Shown here: positions 60,229 to 64,000 of the stretch, piece by piece
Layout: each line of letters begins with the position of its first letter
Numbering within the stretch: position 1 is the first letter of the stretch
Position numbers and translations under genes: made by a program
Source of the DNA: VRUE01 sp963812335
GTDB lineage: Bacteria > Actinomycetota > Thermoleophilia > Solirubrobacterales > 70-9
Assembly (NCBI GenBank): GCA_963812335.1
Contig: CAWEUU010000004.1
Location: forward strand, 558,001-622,000
Direction: 5' to 3'
Length of the DNA stretch: 64,000 bases
The notes under the pieces: model-generated
Seen by the model: only the letters and a program-made list of their open reading frames with translations
Databases searched by the model: none
What the model was told of the DNA's origin: nothing

Positions 60229-61518
60229 ATGGCCGACGTGCGCCCGATCTACGCGACTCACTACGACCTGGGGGTGGCCGGGTCGCTGCAGGACGTGGCG
60301 GCGCCGCCCTATGACGTGATCGACGCAGCGATGCGGGCGGAGCTGCTGGAGCGCTCGCCCCACAACGCGGTCGCGATCGACCTGCCGAAACCGTACGGCG
60401 AGACCGGGCCGCAGCAGACCGAGGACGACCCCTACGAGCGCGCCGCCGGGCTGATCGGCGAGTGGCGCGAGGCCGGAGCGCTGGTGTCCGATTCCGAGCC
60501 GGCGATCTGGGCGATGACCCAGGACTACACCGGACCCGACGGGACACCGCGCACCCGGCACGGCATCCTCGCCCGCGTCCGGGTCGAGGACTTCTCCGCG
60601 GGCCAGGTCCTCCCCCACGAGCGCACGCTGCCGGGGCCGAAGAAAGACCGCCTCGACCTCACCCACGCGACCAAGCACAACCTCTCGCCGATCTTCTCGC
60701 TCAGCACCGCGGACGCGTGGCCGCTCGTCGAACCCGCGATCGAGGGCTCCGAGCCCTGGGGCGAAGCGACCGACGAAGGCGGCACCGTCACCCGGGTATG
60801 GCGCGTCGGCGACCCGACTGTCCACGCCGCCGTCACCGAACTGCTCGGTGGCGCCCAGCTGCTGATTGCCGACGGCCACCACCGCTACGAGACCGCGATC
60901 GCCTATCGCGACGAGGTCGGTGGCGAGGGCGACCACAACTACACCTTGATGGCACTGACGGGGCTCGACGACCCCGGCCTCACCGTCTTCCCCACCCACC
61001 GCCTGCTCTCCGGCCTGGCCGGCGACCCCGAGCGCCAGCGCCGCCTCGGCGAGGGACTGCGAGAGCTCTTCGACGCAACCGAGGTGCCGCTCGAGCAGCT
61101 CGACCCGCTGGGCGAGGAGGGCGCCGGCGTCTTCGGCCTCTACGACTCCTTCCACAAGAAGGCCTTTCGCCTGCGCCTTACCGACAGCGCGGTCGCCGCA
61201 CTCGACGAGCAGCTCGCCGGCAAACCCGAGGCCTACCGCCGCCTCGACGCCGCGATCCTCGAGACGCTCGTGCTCAAGGGCATCGCCGGGCTGAGCGAAG
61301 AAGACATCCTCGCCAAGCGCGGGCTCGGCTACTCGAAAAGCGTCGAGGACTCGCTCGCCCTGCTTGAGGACGGCACCTACGACGTCGCCTTCATCCTCCG
61401 CCCGATCCCCGTCGACCAAGTGAAGGCGATTTGCGAAAGCGACGAGAACATGCCGCCAAAGTCGACCTACTTCTTCCCCAAGGTGCTCACAGGGCTGGTC
61501 TTCAACCCGGTCGGTTGA
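60229..61518 (+). CDS. DUF1015-family protein
   Basis: The 429-residue protein has the DUF1015 landmarks: PIYATHYDLGVAGSLQDVAA then PPYDVI at the start, DDPYERAAGLIGEWREAGAL, VLPHERTLPGPKKDR and LLIADGHHRYETAIAYRDE. Most members are uncharacterised; some may be related to serine kinases (SbnI-like), which is not provable here. The ATG at 60229 leads directly into the conserved start. It heads a plus-strand run of five genes with small gaps. Confidence 0.9.
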   Translation: MADVRPIYATHYDLGVAGSLQDVAAPPYDVIDAAMRAELLERSPHNAVAIDLPKPYGETGPQQTEDDPYERAAGLIGEWREAGALVSDSEPAIWAMTQDYTGPDGTPRTRHGILARVRVEDFSAGQVLPHERTLPGPKKDRLDLTHATKHNLSPIFSLSTADAWPLVEPAIEGSEPWGEATDEGGTVTRVWRVGDPTVHAAVTELLGGAQLLIADGHHRYETAIAYRDEVGGEGDHNYTLMALTGLDDPGLTVFPTHRLLSGLAGDPERQRRLGEGLRELFDATEVPLEQLDPLGEEGAGVFGLYDSFHKKAFRLRLTDSAVAALDEQLAGKPEAYRRLDAAILETLVLKGIAGLSEEDILAKRGLGYSKSVEDSLALLEDGTYDVAFILRPIPVDQVKAICESDENMPPKSTYFFPKVLTGLVFNPVG

Positions 61519-61544
61519 CGCTGACGGCGTAGGATCAGGCCACC

Positions 61545-62111
61545 GTGGTCAAGATCTACACCAAGAAGGGCGACGACGGCAGCACCTCGCTCTGGTACGG
61601 CGGCCGTGTGCCCAAGCACCACGGCCGCACCGAGGCCTACGGGGCGCTCGACGAAGCCTGCTCGCAGCTGGGCGTCGCCCGCGCCCTCTGCGGCTCCGAC
61701 CGCGCCGAGCTGGCCGCCGACATCCTCCGTCTCCAGGACGACATCTTCGTCGCCGGCGCCGAGCTGGCGACCGCGCCGGAGGCGAGCGAGCGGCTCGAAG
61801 ACGGCGTCAGCCGCACGACCGAGGAGATGGTCACCGAGCTGGAGCGGGCGATCGACCGCTACATGGACCAGGTCGAGCTGCCGCCGCAGTTCGTGATCCC
61901 CGGCGGCAACGCGCTCTCCGCCCAGCTCGACGTCGCGCGCACGACGATCCGCCGCGCCGAGCGCCGCATCAGCGCCCTCAACGAGGAAGGCGAGCTCGCC
62001 GCCGAGACCGTGATCCACTTCGTCAACCGGGCCTCCGACCTCGCCTACGCGATGGCCCGCTACGCCGACGTCGACGACCCGGCCCTGTTCGAGGGCCGGC
62101 GGAAGACCTGA
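61545..62111 (+). CDS. PduO-type cob(I)alamin adenosyltransferase
   Basis: The enzyme adds adenosine from ATP to reduced cobalamin to make coenzyme B12. The 188-residue protein opens VKIYTKKGDDGSTSLWYGGR, the ATP-binding start of the family, and shows RTEAYGALDEACSQLGVARA and VARTTIRRAERRISALNEEG, where the conserved arginines bind triphosphate. It is a five-helix bundle by pattern. GTG start at 61545, 26 bases after the DUF1015 stop. Confidence 0.93.
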   Translation: MVKIYTKKGDDGSTSLWYGGRVPKHHGRTEAYGALDEACSQLGVARALCGSDRAELAADILRLQDDIFVAGAELATAPEASERLEDGVSRTTEEMVTELERAIDRYMDQVELPPQFVIPGGNALSAQLDVARTTIRRAERRISALNEEGELAAETVIHFVNRASDLAYAMARYADVDDPALFEGRRKT

Positions 62112-62115
62112 GCCG

Positions 62116-62517
62116 GTGAAGGTCGTCGCCCGCCGCCGCGAGGGCTTCGTCCACGACGTCGAGATCGAAGACGGCGCCCACACCATCGTCGTCGACGAGC
62201 CGAAGGTCGCCGGCGGCACCGATGCCGGCCCTGCCCCCACCCGCCTGCTCGCCGCCGCGCTGGCGAGTTGCATCGCGGTCACGATGGAGATGTACGCGCA
62301 GCGTAAGGAATGGGAGATCGGCGCTGTCGAGGTCGAGGTGAACGTCTCCTACGAGAAGTTCGCGCCGAGCTCGTTCGCGGCGACGATCCGCCTGCCCGCC
62401 GGCCTCAGCGACGAGCAGCGCGAGCGGCTGCTTGTGGTCGCCCGCAAGTGCCCCGTGCACAGGGTCGTCGCCACGGAGACGCCGGTCTCGGTCTCCGACG
62501 AGATCGAGGAGCTCTAG
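62116..62517 (+). CDS. OsmC/Ohr-family peroxidase-like protein
   Basis: OsmC proteins reduce organic peroxides with two cysteines. The 133-residue protein has Cys52 in ALASCIAVTMEMYAQRK and Cys112 in ARKCPVHRVV, the family positions. GTDAGPAPTRLLAAAL is the typical OsmC helix entry. GTG start 4 bases after the PduO stop, and its own stop directly abuts the TTG start of the SDR gene. Confidence 0.9.
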   Translation: MKVVARRREGFVHDVEIEDGAHTIVVDEPKVAGGTDAGPAPTRLLAAALASCIAVTMEMYAQRKEWEIGAVEVEVNVSYEKFAPSSFAATIRLPAGLSDEQRERLLVVARKCPVHRVVATETPVSVSDEIEEL

Positions 62518-63330
62518 TTGGATCTCGGGCTGCGGGGACGCGCCTGCGTCGTCACCGGCGCCAGCCGCGGCATCGGCCGCGAGACCGCCCGCCTGCTCTG
62601 CGAAGAGGGCGCGAGCGTGCTGCTGGTCGGGCGTGACGAAGGGCGGCTCGCTGCCGCGGTCGGGGAGGCGAGCGCCGCCGGCGCCGAGGCAGGCGGCCGG
62701 GCCGAGTCCCTGGCGCAGGACGTGACCGCGGACGACGCCGGCGAACGCATGCTGGCGGCCGCGACCGAGCGCTTCGGCTCGCTCGACGTGCTGGTCAACA
62801 ACGCCGGCGCGGCGCAGTGGCGGGACCTCGACGAGGTGCCCGACGAGGACTGGCGCGCCCAGTACGAGCTCAACGTGATGGCGCCGCTGCGGGCGATGCG
62901 CGCCGCTGCGCCGGCGATGGTCGAGCGCGGCTGGGGGCGGGTCGTCAACGTCTGCTCGACCGCGGGCAAGCGGCCCTCGGCGGCGATGCCCGAGTACTCG
63001 GTGGCGAAGGCGGCCGAGCTCTCGCTCTCGCGCCTCTTCGCCGACCGCTACGCGAAGCGGGGCGTGCTCGTCAACGCGATCTGCCCCGGCCCGGTCGAAG
63101 CGGAGCTGTGGATGGAGCCGGGCGGCCTGCTCGACCAATCACAACGGATGTCCGGAGCCGAAACTCGCGAGCAGGCGCTCGAGACCGCCGGCGGCAAGCG
63201 CCCGATCGGCCGACTCGCCGCGGTCGGCGAGATCGCCGCGGCAATCGTCTTCCTCTGCTCCGAGCGCGCCTCCTACGTCAGCGGCGCCGCCTGGTCGGTC
63301 GACGGCGGCACCGTCCAGGTGATCGTCTGA
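62518..63330 (+). CDS. Short-chain dehydrogenase/reductase
   Basis: The 270-residue classical SDR has the cofactor motif TGASRGIG (13-20), NNAG near 93 and the catalytic Ser147, Tyr160 and Lys164 (YSVAK). A late GGKRPIGRLAAVGEIAAAIV and YVSGAAWSVDGGT follow. Shape fits 3-oxoacyl-ACP-reductase-like enzymes; substrate unknown. TTG start directly after the OsmC stop. Its last codons overlap the proposed start of the NUDIX gene. Confidence 0.92.
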   Translation: MDLGLRGRACVVTGASRGIGRETARLLCEEGASVLLVGRDEGRLAAAVGEASAAGAEAGGRAESLAQDVTADDAGERMLAAATERFGSLDVLVNNAGAAQWRDLDEVPDEDWRAQYELNVMAPLRAMRAAAPAMVERGWGRVVNVCSTAGKRPSAAMPEYSVAKAAELSLSRLFADRYAKRGVLVNAICPGPVEAELWMEPGGLLDQSQRMSGAETREQALETAGGKRPIGRLAAVGEIAAAIVFLCSERASYVSGAAWSVDGGTVQVIV

Positions 63331-63341
63331 CCGACGCGGCG

Positions 63342-63818
63342 GTGCTGCTGCCGCTCTATGGCTGGCCCGAGGAGCCGGGGCTGGTCTTCACCGAGCGGCG
63401 CGCCGACATGCGCCGCCACGCCGGCGAGATCTCATTTCCGGGCGGGCGCCGCGACGACGCCGATGCCGACCTCGCCGCGACCGCGCTGCGCGAGGCCCAG
63501 GAGGAGATCGGCCTCGACCCCGCCCGGGTCGAGCTCGGTGAGCAGCTCGCCACCGCCGGCACCTTCGTCACCGGCTACCGCATCCACCCCTTCGTCGGCC
63601 GCATTCCCCGTCCGGGGCAGCTCGACCTCGAGCCCAACCCGGCCGAGGTCGAGACCGTGCTCACCTTCTCGCTCGAGCTGCTCCACGACGGATACGCGAT
63701 GCGCCGCCTGGTCCGCCGCGGCGTCCCGATCCACACCCCGACCTACGAGGTCGAGGGCCACATGATCTGGGGAGCGACCGCGCGGATCCTCGGTGACTTC
63801 CTCGAGCGGCTCGGCTAG
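63342..63818 (+). CDS. NUDIX hydrolase, CoA pyrophosphatase-like
   Basis: The protein has the NUDIX box variant FPGGRRDDADADLAATALRE then AQEEIGLDPARVEL, with the R-E-x-x-E-E core and the T-A-L-R-E spacing of CoA pyrophosphatases. The companion motif LVFTERRADMRRHAGEISFP precedes it. From GTG at 63342 it is 158 residues. An in-frame CTG at 63327, overlapping the SDR stop as CTGA, would add TDAAVLLP, which looks native, so a CTG start is possible. Its stop overlaps the convergent peroxiredoxin stop (shared CTAG). Confidence 0.88.
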   Translation: MLLPLYGWPEEPGLVFTERRADMRRHAGEISFPGGRRDDADADLAATALREAQEEIGLDPARVELGEQLATAGTFVTGYRIHPFVGRIPRPGQLDLEPNPAEVETVLTFSLELLHDGYAMRRLVRRGVPIHTPTYEVEGHMIWGATARILGDFLERLG

Positions 63819-64000
63819 GCCGCCTTGTCCGGTTGCGGGACGATGCGGATGTAGGGACGGGGCTCCTCCCAGCCGTCGGGGTACTTTTCCTTCGCTTCGT
63901 CGTTGGAGACCGAGCCGGAGATGATCACGTCGTCGCCCTGCTGCCACTGCGCCGGCGTCGCGACTTTGTGGTTCGCCGTGAGCTGCAGCGAGTCGACCAC
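63815..64000 (-). CDS. 1-Cys peroxiredoxin (AhpC/Prx6 type), C-terminal part
   Basis: The minus-strand frame runs in from the right edge and ends at 63815. It shows VDSLQLTANHKVATPAQWQQ, DDVIISGSVSNDEAKEKYPD and GWEEPRPYIRIVPQP, the C-terminal domain of Prx6-type 1-Cys peroxiredoxins, which reduce peroxides. The catalytic Cys lies outside the window. The convergent stops of this gene and the NUDIX gene overlap within CTAG. Confidence 0.92.
   Translation of the reverse strand: MVDSLQLTANHKVATPAQWQQGDDVIISGSVSNDEAKEKYPDGWEEPRPYIRIVPQPDKAA

Overview
The window is G+C-rich with compact, mostly minus-strand operons. The gene order mreB-mreC-mreD-mrdA-rodA-rng-rplU-rpmA-obg-(vapBC)-proB-proA-nadD-rsfS, together with tig-clpP-clpX, valS-folC, DUF3494, SulP, GH15 and PduO-type genes, points to the actinobacterial class Thermoleophilia (Solirubrobacterales-like). 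This assignment rests on gene content and order, because no rRNA is present.

Layout. (1) 1-7.5 kb: comEA-comEC, a cupin, leuS, a SpoIIM-like membrane protein, then a decayed patch holding an internally deleted alpha/beta hydrolase, an orphan Phd antitoxin, tRNA-Ala and a gutted PD-(D/E)XK endonuclease. (2) 7.5-22 kb: one long minus-strand cell-shape, translation and proline block, interrupted by vapBC and by palindromic repeats. (3) 22-32 kb: maf, ndk, a zinc-ribbon protein, folC, valS, clpX (frameshifted as given), clpP and tig. (4) 32-46 kb: mixed metabolic and membrane genes (spermidine-synthase-like, CtaG, GH15, SUMF1-like, VIT1, DUF4333, SulP, tRNA-His, GATase, a pentad-repeat protein, photolyase and its SDR partner). 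(5) 46-55.6 kb: accessory region with a P450 next to an ATP-grasp/N-formylglutamate-amidohydrolase fusion, a REC-PAS-HD-GYP regulator, a processive GT2 glycosyltransferase, a PAS-LuxR regulator, a DUF3494 adhesin-like protein and an L,D-transpeptidase fragment that stops at tRNA-Arg. (6) 55.6-64 kb: alpha/beta hydrolase, GT-C-like membrane protein, msrA, small proteins, tRNA-Pro, DUF1015, PduO, OsmC, SDR, NUDIX and the end of a peroxiredoxin.

The observations most worth following are these. A 63-bp two-box element with paired GGGGGAT motifs 29 bp apart lies upstream of both the GT2 and the DUF3494 genes, with a LuxR regulator between them. The P450/ATP-grasp/amidohydrolase pair may form a small pathway. 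An endonuclease-tRNA-Phd cassette is read in one frame straight through tRNA-Ala. A family of about 100-bp palindromic elements sits in operon spacers. Several genes have conserved N-termini that begin upstream of any ATG, GTG or TTG. Single-base frameshifts in proB and clpX probably reflect sequence errors in C/G runs, but real lesions are not excluded.
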